NCBI RefSeq assembly: GCF_040149665.1
Contig: NZ_JBEFLP010000001.1
Span: forward strand, 1,984,001 to 2,048,000
Length of the DNA: 64,000 nt
Direction of reading: 5' to 3'
Source of the DNA: Sulfitobacter sp. HNIBRBA3233
Lineage (GTDB): Bacteria; Pseudomonadota; Alphaproteobacteria; Rhodobacterales; Rhodobacteraceae
Below the pieces are notes generated by a model, which ran no database searches, was not told where the DNA came from, and was given only the letters and a program-made list of their open reading frames with translations. Shown piece by piece: positions 35,195-44,947 of the stretch. The position numbers and the translations under genes were made by a program. Numbering within the stretch: the stretch's first letter is position 1; each line of letters opens with the position of its first letter.

Positions 35195-36016
35195 TTAGGG
35201 TCTGTAGATCGTCGTCTCGGCGTCTTCGGCCACGTCGGCGATCAGCATATGTCCGGGGGAATGGGTAATGACCAAGGGCAGTTTCGCCTGCAACAGCACG
35301 TTCTGCGGGGTCACGCCGCAGGCCCAGTAGACCGGGCGCTCGCCCTCCCGGATCTCTACGGGCTCGCCCCATTCCGGGGAGTCGATGTCGGATATCCCGA
35401 TGTCCGCCGGATCGCCCTGCCCGATGGGCGCACCGTGGGCCTGCGGGTACTGCGCGCTGATCCGGTAGGCATCGGCGACCCGCCCTTCGGCGATGGGACG
35501 CATGGTGATGACCATCTTGCCGCCGAAGGGGCCGGCGGGCATCAGATCGATATTGGATTTGTACATCGGCACGTTGCGCCCCGCTTCGAGGTGGCGGACG
35601 GGGATGCCGTTTCGCACCAGTGCGTTCTCGAAGGTGAAGGAACACCCCAGCGCCACGGTCACCAAATCGTCCGACCAGATGTCGGCGATATCCGTCACCT
35701 CATCCGTCATTTCGCCCTCGCGGAAGACGCGGTAGCGCGGCACGTCATGGCGGATGTCGATATCCTCTCCCAATGTGGGAAGCATCGGATCGCCGGTGTC
35801 GGACACGCCGACGACAGGACAGGGTTTCGGGTTCCGCTGGCAGAAGCGCAGGAAATCCAGCGCATAGCGTTCGGGCAGGATTGCAAGGTTGCACTGCAAC
35901 TTGCCCGGTGCCAGCCCGGCGGTATGGCCCGCATAATGACCCGCGCGGATCGCCCTGCGCACGTCGGGCGCGGACAACCCCTTGAGGTCGGCGTAGGGAA
36001 CGGTCTGGACGGTCAT
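35195..36016 (-). CDS. DUF1445 family putative hydro-lyase
   Basis: A 273-residue protein of the DUF1445/YcsI family (VRRAIRAGHYAGHTAGLAPGKLQ; CSFTFENALV; WACGVTPQNVL). Most bacterial members are annotated only as putative hydro-lyases, and the mammalian relative acts as a D-glutamate cyclase making 5-oxo-D-proline. First gene of the run DUF1445-dctP-dctQ-dctM, with an AT-rich promoter region upstream. The ATG at 36016 is preferred over one nine codons earlier on family alignment. The true reaction here is unknown. Confidence 0.85.
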   Translation of the reverse strand: MTVQTVPYADLKGLSAPDVRRAIRAGHYAGHTAGLAPGKLQCNLAILPERYALDFLRFCQRNPKPCPVVGVSDTGDPMLPTLGEDIDIRHDVPRYRVFREGEMTDEVTDIADIWSDDLVTVALGCSFTFENALVRNGIPVRHLEAGRNVPMYKSNIDLMPAGPFGGKMVITMRPIAEGRVADAYRISAQYPQAHGAPIGQGDPADIGISDIDSPEWGEPVEIREGERPVYWACGVTPQNVLLQAKLPLVITHSPGHMLIADVAEDAETTIYRP

Positions 36017-36070
36017 GGCAGCACCTCTCGCAACGTAGCTCAAGCATCACACGGCCATGCAATCCAATCA

Positions 36071-36106
36071 AATGATCATTTCTGATCAACACTGATAAAA
36101 TTCAGT
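36071..36106. promoter_or_regulatory. Cluster of palindromes upstream of the DUF1445-TRAP operon
   Basis: Within an AT-rich 95-bp gap are AATGATCATT (36071-36080), a second TGATCA (36083-36088), and ACTGA-N6-TCAGT (36091-36106). This is a likely binding region for the LysR regulator encoded immediately upstream. Confidence 0.5.
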
Positions 36107-36111
36107 AATGC

Positions 36112-37002
36112 CTATCTGCTGTGCTCGGCGTCCCATGCCTGCGCCACCCGCTGCGCGATGCCCGCGCTGTTCTGAACCAGAAAACTGCGCGGTTCAGACA
36201 GGTAGGAGGCGGTAAAGGCCAGCGCTTCGGGGACGAAACCGGGGTCGAACTCGATCAACTCTCCGGCCTTCAGCATCGGCTCGGCGAGGGCGCGCGGGTA
36301 CGGGCCGACAGCGATGCCCGCCGCGATGACCTTGAGGCTGGCCGAGAGGGAGGCAGAAGTATAGACCCGCACGCCCGGCCCCAGCCTGCGCGCGAGTTCC
36401 GACATCAGTTCCTGATAGGGCCGTGTCATGCTGGAGTAGGAGATCACCGGAATCGCGGTCAGATCGGTCTGCGGGTTCTGGGCCGAGCGGTACCAGTGCA
36501 GTGCAAACGGCGGCAGCGCCACATTCTCGACCGAGAATTCGGACACCGGCCCCATCAGGAACGCGAGATCCAGCCGCCGCTCCAGCAGGGCCGACCGCAG
36601 GTTGAGCGAAATATCCACCGTCAGGTCCACGTTCACCCGTGGATAGATTTCCGCAAAGGCCTTGAGGAAATCGGGCAGCCACGACTGGGCCACCGTCTCG
36701 GAGGCGCCCACGCGGAACAGGCCCTCGGTTTCCCTCGGATTGGCGACGCGCTGCTTTATCTCTTCCTCGACGAAGAGCATCTGTTCGGCATAGCCCAGGA
36801 GCAGCGTTCCGTGTTTGGTAAGCACCAGCGGCCCCGGTCCGCGTTCGATCAGCGGCACGCGCAATTCGTCCTCCAGCGTGGCGATGCGCGAGGAAACCGC
36901 GGGCTGTGACAGGTTCAGACGTTCTGCCGCGCGGCGAAAGCCGCCCAGACGGGCGACCAGAAAGAACGTGCGCAGCTGGTCAAATGTCATCTGGCGCGCC
37001 AA
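36112..37002 (-). CDS. LysR-family transcriptional regulator
   Basis: A 296-residue LysR protein with an N-terminal winged HTH (FDQLRTFFLVARLGGFRRAAERLNLSQPAVSSRIATLE) and an effector-binding domain (from about 90). It is transcribed in the same direction as its neighbours, not divergently. Its first 23 bases overlap the end of the glycerate kinase gene. It probably controls the DUF1445-TRAP operon from the palindrome cluster 6 bp after its stop codon. Confidence 0.9.
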   Translation of the reverse strand: MARQMTFDQLRTFFLVARLGGFRRAAERLNLSQPAVSSRIATLEDELRVPLIERGPGPLVLTKHGTLLLGYAEQMLFVEEEIKQRVANPRETEGLFRVGASETVAQSWLPDFLKAFAEIYPRVNVDLTVDISLNLRSALLERRLDLAFLMGPVSEFSVENVALPPFALHWYRSAQNPQTDLTAIPVISYSSMTRPYQELMSELARRLGPGVRVYTSASLSASLKVIAAGIAVGPYPRALAEPMLKAGELIEFDPGFVPEALAFTASYLSEPRSFLVQNSAGIAQRVAQAWDAEHSR

Positions 37003-38254
37003 TGAGAATCGCGCGGAAATCGTTCACATTTGTGCCGGTCGGCCCCGGCACGAACAGCGCGTCCGCCGCATGGAACGCGCCCCATGCATCGTTGTCGGCA
37101 AGCATGCGCGCGGGGTCATGCCCCGCGGCACGGATCGCCGCCGCCGTGCCCCCGTGGGCGAAGGCCCCGGCGTTGTCCTGCGATCCGTCTATGCCGTCGG
37201 TGTCGGCGGCCATCGCGTAGATGCCCCGCTGCCCTTCGATTCCCAACGCGAACGACAGAAGGAAGGCGGTGTTGCGCCCGCCGCGTCCGTCACGGTTGCG
37301 CAGCGTCACCGTCGTCTCGCCCCCCGACAGAATCACCACCGGCGCTGTGAACGGGCGGTTGTGCCGGACGACTTCGCGGGCGATGGCGGCGTGCATTTGG
37401 CCGATGACGTCGGCCTCGCCCTCGATCGCGTCGGACAGGATGACGGCGGGCACGCCCATCTGTGCGGCGCGCGCGGCCGCCGCCTCAAGCGACAGGCGCG
37501 CGGAGGCAATGATGCGGACCTCGTTGCGGGCAAAAACCGGATCGTCGGGCCGTGGCGCACGCGCGGCATCCGCGCCGAGATGCGCGACCAGCGCGGGCGG
37601 CAGAGCGATGCCGCGCGTTTCGATCAGGGCGCGGGCGCCTTCCAGCGTTACGGCATCGGGCACGGTGGGGCCGGAGGCCACCTGCGCGGGATCGTCGCCG
37701 GGCACATCGGACACGATCAGGCTGACCACCCGCGCCGGATGCGCCGCCGCCGCCAGGCGCCCGCCCTTTATCATGCTCGCGTGTTTGCGGATCGCGTTCA
37801 TCACGCCGATGGGCGCCCCCGAAGCCAGCAGCGCGTCGTTCAGCGCGCGTTCATCCGCCAGCGTCAGACCCTCGGGTGGGGCCGGCAAAAGGGCCGAGCC
37901 GCCTCCGCAGACCAGCGCCACGACCAGATCGTCGGGGCCGAGGCCCGCAACGGCGTCGAAAAGCGCCTCTGTCGCTGCCAGACCGGCGGCATCGGGGACG
38001 GGATGCGCGGCTTCCATCACGCGGATGTGCCGTGTCGGGCAGGCGTAGCCGTAGCGCGTGACAACAACCCCTTCCACCGGCGCGCCCCACAGATCCTCGA
38101 ACGCGGCGGCCAGTTGCGCCGCGCCCTTGCCCGCGCCCACGACCACGGTGCGCCCAGCCGGTCTGGGCGGCAGGTGCGGGCGCAGGGCGGTGCGTGCATC
38201 CGCCGCTGCCACGGCGGCCTCGAACAGCGTGGTCAGGAACGCGCGCTCGGTCAT
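36980..38254 (-). CDS. Glycerate kinase type-2 family (MOFRL) protein
   Basis: A 424-residue glycerate-2-kinase-like protein. It has the N-terminal VVVGAGKGAAQLA block, VALVCGGGSALLPAPPEGLTL, and the C-terminal MOFRL domain with LSGGETTVTLRNRDGRGGRN and ADTDGIDGSQDNAGA. The family phosphorylates D-glycerate to 2-phosphoglycerate. Its start overlaps the end of the synthetase gene by four bases, so it is coupled to it. Confidence 0.87.
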   Translation of the reverse strand: MTERAFLTTLFEAAVAAADARTALRPHLPPRPAGRTVVVGAGKGAAQLAAAFEDLWGAPVEGVVVTRYGYACPTRHIRVMEAAHPVPDAAGLAATEALFDAVAGLGPDDLVVALVCGGGSALLPAPPEGLTLADERALNDALLASGAPIGVMNAIRKHASMIKGGRLAAAAHPARVVSLIVSDVPGDDPAQVASGPTVPDAVTLEGARALIETRGIALPPALVAHLGADAARAPRPDDPVFARNEVRIIASARLSLEAAAARAAQMGVPAVILSDAIEGEADVIGQMHAAIAREVVRHNRPFTAPVVILSGGETTVTLRNRDGRGGRNTAFLLSFALGIEGQRGIYAMAADTDGIDGSQDNAGAFAHGGTAAAIRAAGHDPARMLADNDAWGAFHAADALFVPGPTGTNVNDFRAILIGAPDDI

Positions 38255-39744
38255 CCGCCGAACACCTCGCGCAGCGCGTTCTTCTGCACCTTGCCCATGG
38301 TGTTGCGGGGCAGTTCGGTGACGATCTCGTAGTGGCGGGGCTGTTTGAAGCGGGCGAGCGCACCGGCCACGGCGGCCTGCACGGCCTCAAGATCGATGCG
38401 GTCCCCCGGAGCCTGAACCAGCACGGCCAGAGGCACCTCGCCCAGATCCGCGTGGGGCACACCGATCACCGCGCTTTCCAGCACGCCGGGCTGTTCGTCG
38501 AGCACCAGTTCGATTTCCTTGGGGTAGACGTTGTAGCCGCCCGAGATGATCAGATCCTTGCCGCGCCCGACGATGGTGACATAGCCGTCCGCGTCCTGCA
38601 CGCCGAGATCGCCGGTGATGAAGAACCCGTCGGGGCGGATTTCCTCGGCGGTTTTCTCGGGCATGTTCCAGTAGCCGTAAAAGACGTTCGGGCCGCGCAC
38701 CTCGATCGTGCCGGTTTCGCCTTGGGGCAGTTCGGTGCCCTGCGCATCGCAGACCCTGAGTTCGACATCGGGCAGCGGCAGGCCCACGGTGCCGGCGCGG
38801 CGGTCGCCGTCGTATGGGTTGGAGGTGCTCATGTTGGTTTCGGTCATCCCGTAGCGTTCAAGGATGCGGTGGCCCGTGCGCCCCTCGAACTGGCGATGGG
38901 TTTCGGCCAGCAGCGGGGCCGAGCCGGAAATGAAGAGCCGCATGTTGGCGGTCAGATCCCGGTCGAAGCGGTCATCGTCCAGAAGACGGGTGTAGAAGGT
39001 CGGCACGCCCATCATCGCGGTGGCGCGCGGCATCCAGTCGATCAGCGCATCGATGTCGAGCTTGGGCAGGAAGACCATCGCGCCGCCCGCGATCAGCATC
39101 ACGTTGCTGGCCACGAACAGCCCGTGGGTGTGAAAGATCGGCAGCGCGTGCAACAGCACATCGTCGGCGGTGAAGCGCCAGAGATCGGTCAGCGTCTGGG
39201 CGTTCGAAATCAGGTTGCCCTGGCTCAGCATCGCGCCCTTGGACCGTCCGGTCGTACCGGACGTATAAAGGAAAGCCGCGAGATCATCTGCCCCGCGTTC
39301 GACGGTTTCGTAGCTGTCGGATTGATCGTCCGCGATATCGCTGAGGCTGCCACCGGCCCCCGACAGCGTCGCGAAAGCGGCACCGGCTTTCGACGCGACA
39401 TCCGCCAGATCGGGCCGCGCGGGATCGCCGACCAGAAGGGCGGCGCCGCTGTCCTCGACGAAATAGCTGAGTTCGGCCGCCGTGTAGGCAGTATTGAGCG
39501 GCAGAAAGATCGCACCCGATTGCGCACAGGCGGCGTAGAGCGCCAGCATGTCGGGGCATTTTTCGACCTGTACCGCCACCCGGTCGCCCGTCGCCACGCC
39601 GAATGCCGCAAGGGCGTGCGCCAGCTGCGCCGCCCGGCGCAGAAAGGCCGCGTGGGTGATTACCTCGCCATCCGGCAGGTGAAGGAACGGCGTCTGCCGG
39701 CCCGCGTGCGGGGCAAACAGCGTGTCGTATAGCGGGTTGGTCAT
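38251..39744 (-). CDS. Malonyl-CoA synthetase-like acyl-CoA ligase (MatB-like)
   Basis: A 497-residue adenylate-forming ligase of MatB size. Motifs are LYTSGTTGRSKGAML (P-loop), RYGMTETNMSTSNPYDGDRRAGTVG (a block characteristic of MatB), TGDLGVQDADGYVTIVGRGKD and the C-terminal catalytic lysine in RNTMGKVQKN. It would activate malonate or methylmalonate to the CoA ester. It heads the minus-strand run of synthetase, glycerate kinase and LysR. A related short acid cannot be excluded. Confidence 0.85.
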   Translation of the reverse strand: MTNPLYDTLFAPHAGRQTPFLHLPDGEVITHAAFLRRAAQLAHALAAFGVATGDRVAVQVEKCPDMLALYAACAQSGAIFLPLNTAYTAAELSYFVEDSGAALLVGDPARPDLADVASKAGAAFATLSGAGGSLSDIADDQSDSYETVERGADDLAAFLYTSGTTGRSKGAMLSQGNLISNAQTLTDLWRFTADDVLLHALPIFHTHGLFVASNVMLIAGGAMVFLPKLDIDALIDWMPRATAMMGVPTFYTRLLDDDRFDRDLTANMRLFISGSAPLLAETHRQFEGRTGHRILERYGMTETNMSTSNPYDGDRRAGTVGLPLPDVELRVCDAQGTELPQGETGTIEVRGPNVFYGYWNMPEKTAEEIRPDGFFITGDLGVQDADGYVTIVGRGKDLIISGGYNVYPKEIELVLDEQPGVLESAVIGVPHADLGEVPLAVLVQAPGDRIDLEAVQAAVAGALARFKQPRHYEIVTELPRNTMGKVQKNALREVFGG

Positions 39745-39787
39745 GGCGGGACTCCTGAAATTTCCCGCATCTTAGACCAGCCTTTCG

Positions 39788-42700
39788 TCAGTGAAAATCG
39801 CGAGATTTCGGGATAACGCGCACATCGCGCGGATGCTTGCGCCCGCCGCCCACATGATTGGGCAGGGGATGTGTGGGATGGTCGCCGCGCGCGGCGGGTC
39901 CCGGCACCCGGTCTGCCGCCAGCGTGTCGAGCCGGTCGGTGCGGTCCTCAAGCCGGTCCGCGACGATGTGGATCACCCGCCCGTCCGTCTGCACCCGTCC
40001 GTGCACGACCAGCAGGCGCGCCTGCATGATGGTGGCGCGGCAGGTTTCGAACATCTTCGGCCAGATCACCAGATTGGCGACCCCGGCCTCGTCCTCGAGC
40101 GTGATGAAACACACGCCCTTGGCGCTGCCGGGTTTCTGCCGCACCAGCACCAGCCCCGCCAGCGACACCCGCGCCCCGTGCGCAAGATGGATCAGATCGT
40201 GCGTGCAGACATAGCCCTGCTTGCGCAGGCTGGGGCGGAAAAACCGCATCGGGTGCGCCTTCAGCGACAACCGCAGCGTCTGGTAATCCGCGACCACATG
40301 TTCGGCCTGCGCCATGGCGGGCAGCGTCACCGCGGGCTCCGCCCCCTCGCCCGCCGCTTCGGCGTGCTCGAAAAGCGCCAGCGCGGGCGCATCGCGCAGC
40401 CCCTGCGCCTGCCACAGCGCCTGCCGCCGGTCGATCCCGACTGAGCGGAAGGCGTCCGCCGCCGCCAGCTTGCCGATGGTGCCGCGATCGAGCCGCGCGC
40501 GCGCCTTGAGGTCGGCCACATCCGCAAAGGGCGCATCGCGCGCCGCCATGATCCGCAGCCCCGCGTCCTGCCGCATCCCGTCGATCTGGCGAAACCCCAG
40601 CCGCAGGGCAAAACCGTCCGCGCAGGGTTCGAGCGTGCAATCCCAGTCGGAGTAGTTCACATCGACGCCGCGCACCTCGACCTCGTGCTCGCGTGCGTCG
40701 CGCACGATCTGGGCAGGTGCGTAGAACCCCATCGGCTGGCTGTTGAGCAGGCCACAGGCGAAAGCCGCCGGATAGTGGCACTTCATCCAGCTCGAGACAT
40801 AGACCAGCTTGGCAAAGCTGGCCGCGTGGCTTTCGGGAAAGCCGTATTCACCGAAGCCCTTGATCTGGTTGAAGCACCGCTCGGCGAACTCCTGTGCGTA
40901 GCCACGGTCGACCATCCGGCCCACCATCTTTTGCTGGAGCAGCTCGATGGTCCCGCGCGAGCGGAAGGTGGCCATCGCCTTGCGCAGTTCGTTCGCCTCC
41001 TTGGGGGAAAACCGTGCTGCGTCGATGGCGATCTTCATCGCCTGTTCCTGAAAGATCGGCACGCCCAGCGTGCGCCCGAGGATCTTCAGCAGCTCATCCT
41101 GCGGATGGTCGGGGCCGGGCGCGGGATAGCTGACGCCTTCGATCCCCTGCCGGCGGCGCAGGTAGGGATGGACCATATCGCCCTGGATCGGACCGGGGCG
41201 CACGATGGCGACCTCGATCACCAGATCGTAGAACCGGCGCGGGCGCAGCTTCGGCAGCATCGCCATCTGCGCGCGGCTTTCCACCTGGAACACACCCAGA
41301 CTGTCGCCCGCGCAGAGCATGTCGTAGGTTTCGGTATCGTCGGCGGGGATGCTGGCAAGGTCGTGGTCGATGCCGTAATGGCCCCGCAGAAGGTCGAAGA
41401 CCTTGGCGATGCAGGTCAGCATTCCCAGCGCGAGGATGTCCACCTTGAAGATGTCCAGCGCGTCGATGTCGTCCTTGTCCCACTCGATGAAACTGCGGTC
41501 GGGCATGGCGCCGTTGCCGATGGGCACGATCTCGGTCAGGGGGCGTTCGGTCAGAATGAAACCGCCGACATGCTGGCTGAGGTGGCGCGGCATGCCGGTC
41601 ATCTGGCGGGCGATGGCAATCACCCGCCGCAGGTAGGGATCGGTCAGGTCCATGCCCGCGTCGCGCACGCGGTCGTCGCCCATCTGTCCTTCGAAGCTGC
41701 CCCAGACCGTGCTGGCGAGCTTGCTTGTCACATCCTCGCTCAGCCCCATGGCCTTTCCCACCTCGCGGATCGCGGAGCGCGGGCGGTAGTGGATCACCGT
41801 GGCGCACAGGCCCGCCCGGGCGCGGCCGTATTTGGCATACATGTACTGGATGACTTCCTCACGACGCTCGTGTTCGAAATCCACGTCGATATCGGGCGGC
41901 TCGTCGCGCTCTTCGCTGAGGAACCGTTCGAACAGAACGTCGTGTTCGGCCGGATCGACAGAGGTTATCCCGAGGCAGAAACACACCACCGAGTTCGCCG
42001 CCGATCCCCGTCCCTGGCACAGGATCGGCGGTTCGGCCTCTTCGCGGGCGAAGCGGACGATATCGTGGATGGTCAGGAAGTAGCGTGCGATTTTCTTCGT
42101 CCGGATCAGCGCGAATTCCTTTTCGATGATCGCACGGATGCGGTCGGCCACGCCCTCGGGATAGCGCCGCGCCGCGCCCTGCCACGTCAGGCGTTCGAGT
42201 TCTTCCATGGCCGTGCGGCCCTCGGGCACGATTTCGTGGGGGTATTCGTATTTCAGATCGTCGAGGCTGAAGGTCACCTCGTCGGCAAGCGCGCGGGTGG
42301 CGCGGATGGCGTGGGGCCAGGCCGCGAACAGGCGGCACATCTCGTCGGGGGATTTCAGGTAGCGTTCGGCGTTGGCCTCCAGCAGAAAGCCCGCCGCGTC
42401 GATGGTGGTGCCGTGCCGGATGCAGGTCATCACGTCCTGCAGGGGCCGGCGCGACGGATCGTGGTAGAGCACGTCGTTGGTGGCCAGCAGACCCAGCCCG
42501 TGATGCTGCGCCAGCGCGTCGAGCCGGTTGATGCGCGCCACATCATCCCCGCGGTAGAGATAGGCCGCCGCGATGTGGCGCAGTCCCGGCAACGCGCGCA
42601 CCAGCCGTGGCAGCCCCGCCGCGAACACGTCCAGATTTTCGGACGGCAGGACGATCAGGGCGATACCCTCTCCATGCTGCGCGAGCATGTCCAGGGTCAG

Positions 42701-43102
42701 ATGGGTCTCGCCCTTTTGCTGCCAGCCGCCGTCCGCGTCGGCCATCTTGCCCCGCGACAGCAGGGTGGACAGCCGCGCATAGGCGGCGCGGTCGCGCGGA
42801 TAGGCAAGAAACCGGGTGCCGCACAGCAACTCCAGCCGCGCACCGATCAAGGTGCGCAGGCGGGCGGTCTTCGCCTCGGTATGGATACGCACGACGCCCG
42901 ACAGCGTGTTGTGGTCGGCGACACCGATGCAATCGTAGCCCAGCAGGTTGGCGGTCGCGGTCAGATCGACAGCGTCGGAAGCCGCGCGCAGGAACGAAAA
43001 GCAGGTGGCGAGACCCAGTTCGACGTACTCGGCCGGGGCATTCCAGTGGAACGGGTCATCGCCGTCGATGGTGCGGCGCTTGTGTCCTTCTTGTTGTGGC
43101 AT
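39788..43102 (-). CDS. dnaE2: Error-prone DNA polymerase DnaE2 (ImuC)
   Basis: An 1104-residue C-family polymerase of the DnaE2 class: N-terminal PHP domain (YVELGLATCFSFLRAASD; GVADHNTLSGV), catalytic palm with CQGRGSAANSVVCFCLGIT and the acidic PPDIDVDFEHERREEV, finger region (FQEQAMKIAIDAARFSPKEANELRKAM), helix-hairpin-helix and a C-terminal OB domain (VSLAGLVLVRQKPG). It carries out SOS mutagenesis with ImuA and ImuB, encoded just upstream. The long C-terminal tail after about 1050 is poorly conserved. Confidence 0.95.
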   Translation of the reverse strand: MPQQEGHKRRTIDGDDPFHWNAPAEYVELGLATCFSFLRAASDAVDLTATANLLGYDCIGVADHNTLSGVVRIHTEAKTARLRTLIGARLELLCGTRFLAYPRDRAAYARLSTLLSRGKMADADGGWQQKGETHLTLDMLAQHGEGIALIVLPSENLDVFAAGLPRLVRALPGLRHIAAAYLYRGDDVARINRLDALAQHHGLGLLATNDVLYHDPSRRPLQDVMTCIRHGTTIDAAGFLLEANAERYLKSPDEMCRLFAAWPHAIRATRALADEVTFSLDDLKYEYPHEIVPEGRTAMEELERLTWQGAARRYPEGVADRIRAIIEKEFALIRTKKIARYFLTIHDIVRFAREEAEPPILCQGRGSAANSVVCFCLGITSVDPAEHDVLFERFLSEERDEPPDIDVDFEHERREEVIQYMYAKYGRARAGLCATVIHYRPRSAIREVGKAMGLSEDVTSKLASTVWGSFEGQMGDDRVRDAGMDLTDPYLRRVIAIARQMTGMPRHLSQHVGGFILTERPLTEIVPIGNGAMPDRSFIEWDKDDIDALDIFKVDILALGMLTCIAKVFDLLRGHYGIDHDLASIPADDTETYDMLCAGDSLGVFQVESRAQMAMLPKLRPRRFYDLVIEVAIVRPGPIQGDMVHPYLRRRQGIEGVSYPAPGPDHPQDELLKILGRTLGVPIFQEQAMKIAIDAARFSPKEANELRKAMATFRSRGTIELLQQKMVGRMVDRGYAQEFAERCFNQIKGFGEYGFPESHAASFAKLVYVSSWMKCHYPAAFACGLLNSQPMGFYAPAQIVRDAREHEVEVRGVDVNYSDWDCTLEPCADGFALRLGFRQIDGMRQDAGLRIMAARDAPFADVADLKARARLDRGTIGKLAAADAFRSVGIDRRQALWQAQGLRDAPALALFEHAEAAGEGAEPAVTLPAMAQAEHVVADYQTLRLSLKAHPMRFFRPSLRKQGYVCTHDLIHLAHGARVSLAGLVLVRQKPGSAKGVCFITLEDEAGVANLVIWPKMFETCRATIMQARLLVVHGRVQTDGRVIHIVADRLEDRTDRLDTLAADRVPGPAARGDHPTHPLPNHVGGGRKHPRDVRVIPKSRDFH

Positions 43103-43393
43103 CAGGTGGCAGCCCTATGCGGTTGGTGGAACATGTAAGACCGGAGGCTCCTCCCTTGCGGCGCCCTGCGGCCCCCGCCCGAGACGGTCCTCGCACCGGT
43201 CTGCAGCACCGGCGGCGGGTCAGAGGGAACGGCCGTGCCGCCTGCGGGACCGGGCGGCGGGAAGGCCGTAGCCGAAGCGCGATGCCGCCCCGCCCCGGCG
43301 CTGCCGTCCAGGCGGTCTGGCGCTGATCCGTCGGCAGCGCGGGACGCCCTGCGGGAGGGCGGGTGGGGTGTCGGCGCAGCCGCACGTCACCCG
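43103..43393. other. Intergenic gap between imuB and dnaE2
   Basis: This 291-bp gap is unusually long inside an SOS cassette whose genes are often tightly packed. It is very GC-rich. I see no SOS box, terminator or convincing small gene in it. Confidence 0.5.
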
Positions 43394-44935
43394 TCATCCG
43401 AAAACACCCTGCAGGAACCAGCGGGGAGCGCCGCCGCGGCGATCCTCCAGTATCCCCTCGCGAAACATCCAGAAGCGCCGCCCGTCCTGCACCTCGACCC
43501 GGTAGTAGTCGCGCAGCCGCGTTCCCGCGCGGTCGCGCCACCATTCCGGCGCGATCCGCTCGGGCCCCTCGAACCGCGCCACCAGATGCACCACCCGTCG
43601 CCAGCGGAACCGCGCGGGCGGCCCGTCAGGCACGGCATAGAGCACGACGATCTCCTCGGGCGGATCGAATATCCGCAAAGGGCGCGCGCGCGCGATATCC
43701 GGCGGCGGCGCGGCCTGCGTGGCCAACGCGGGCACGCGGTGCTCCACCCGCTCGGGCTTGTGGCTCGCTACCCACGCCGACCAGCTGACCTTCGCCGGCC
43801 CCAGCCTTGCCGTCAGCCGGTCCAGCAGCGCCGCCACATCCGCGCCTGCGTCCCGCGCACCGTCCAGCCGGTCCTGATGCAGCGACAGCGGCTCGCTGCG
43901 CAGCGCCTCCAGTGTCACCAGATCGAACCCGAACCCCGGGTCGATCCCGTCGAGTTTACCCGCCACCAGCCGCACCAGATGCGCCGCGTCGCGGCTGGGA
44001 CCGGCTGTCGCCACGTTGCGGGACCGCCATTCGCCATCGACGCGGTAGATCGTCAACCGCAACAGCCGCGCACCGCGCTCCGCACGCGCCAGTTGCGCGC
44101 ACAGATCCTCCGCCAGCCCCTGAAGCCACGGCTCGGGGTCGATCACCGGCTCAGCCATGCGCACGCGCGCCATGAATACCTGCGCCTCCGCCGGCGCATC
44201 CAGCGGATCGGCGGTGCGGCCCGTGGCACGGTCGAGCAGGATCAGCGGGTTCGCATCCGCCGCCATCCCCGCAAAACGCCGCATCAGGCCGACACGCGGC
44301 ACCGCCGCCAGCGCCGCGACGGTCTTCAACCCCAAGCGGTCGAGCAACCGCACCGTCTGCGCATCCAGCCGCAGCGCCGCCACCGGCAAGGGCCCGAGAG
44401 CGTCCTCCACATCTTCCGCACCGCAGGTCGCGCCCTGCGGGCCGAAGCGCGCCAGCATCTGCGCCGCGCCACGCGTGGGCGCCATCGCCAGCCGCGCGCG
44501 CAGCCCCTGCATGGCAAACCGCGCGCCCATGTCGCGCAGCATCTGCGCCTCGCCCCCGAAAAGATGCGTGGCCCCGGTCACGTCCAGCACGATCCCGTCC
44601 TCTTCGGCCACGGTCCACGGACACCAGCGCCGCGCCCAGAACGCCAGCCGCCCCAGCATCTCGCGATCTCCCGACGGGTCGGCGGGTTCCACATGCAGGT
44701 CGGGATGGATCGCCTGCACATCCACCACCCGCGCGCCCGTGACGATCCCGCGCCCGCGCGCGGCTGCGCTGGCCGCATGGACGACCGGCCCGTGCGGGCC
44801 CTCCCGCGACAGAACGACGGGCACGGCATCATCGGGCAGGGTCCGCTGCGCCGAAGTGATGCGCCGCCAGCGATCCATCGCCAGATCCGGAAAGAACGCG
44901 GATACGATACGCGCCGCGCGCGCGGCGACCGTCAT
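43394..44935 (-). CDS. imuB: ImuB, Y-family polymerase-like mutagenesis protein
   Basis: A 513-residue Y-family-like protein of the ImuB group. The N-terminus (RIVSAFFPDLAMDRWRR) resembles DinB but lacks the catalytic acidic residues, as known for ImuB, which works as a hub joining DnaE2 to the beta clamp. The little-finger-like region lies around 240-370. It lies 12 bp after imuA on the same strand; dnaE2 follows after 291 bp. Confidence 0.92.
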   Translation of the reverse strand: MTVAARAARIVSAFFPDLAMDRWRRITSAQRTLPDDAVPVVLSREGPHGPVVHAASAAARGRGIVTGARVVDVQAIHPDLHVEPADPSGDREMLGRLAFWARRWCPWTVAEEDGIVLDVTGATHLFGGEAQMLRDMGARFAMQGLRARLAMAPTRGAAQMLARFGPQGATCGAEDVEDALGPLPVAALRLDAQTVRLLDRLGLKTVAALAAVPRVGLMRRFAGMAADANPLILLDRATGRTADPLDAPAEAQVFMARVRMAEPVIDPEPWLQGLAEDLCAQLARAERGARLLRLTIYRVDGEWRSRNVATAGPSRDAAHLVRLVAGKLDGIDPGFGFDLVTLEALRSEPLSLHQDRLDGARDAGADVAALLDRLTARLGPAKVSWSAWVASHKPERVEHRVPALATQAAPPPDIARARPLRIFDPPEEIVVLYAVPDGPPARFRWRRVVHLVARFEGPERIAPEWWRDRAGTRLRDYYRVEVQDGRRFWMFREGILEDRRGGAPRWFLQGVFG

Positions 44936-44947
44936 GGCGCCCCCCGG

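Noticed and set aside
40685-43138. An 817-codon open frame on the plus strand opposite dnaE2
   Set aside because: Same explanation: it mirrors the dnaE2 codon structure and shows no recognisable domain.
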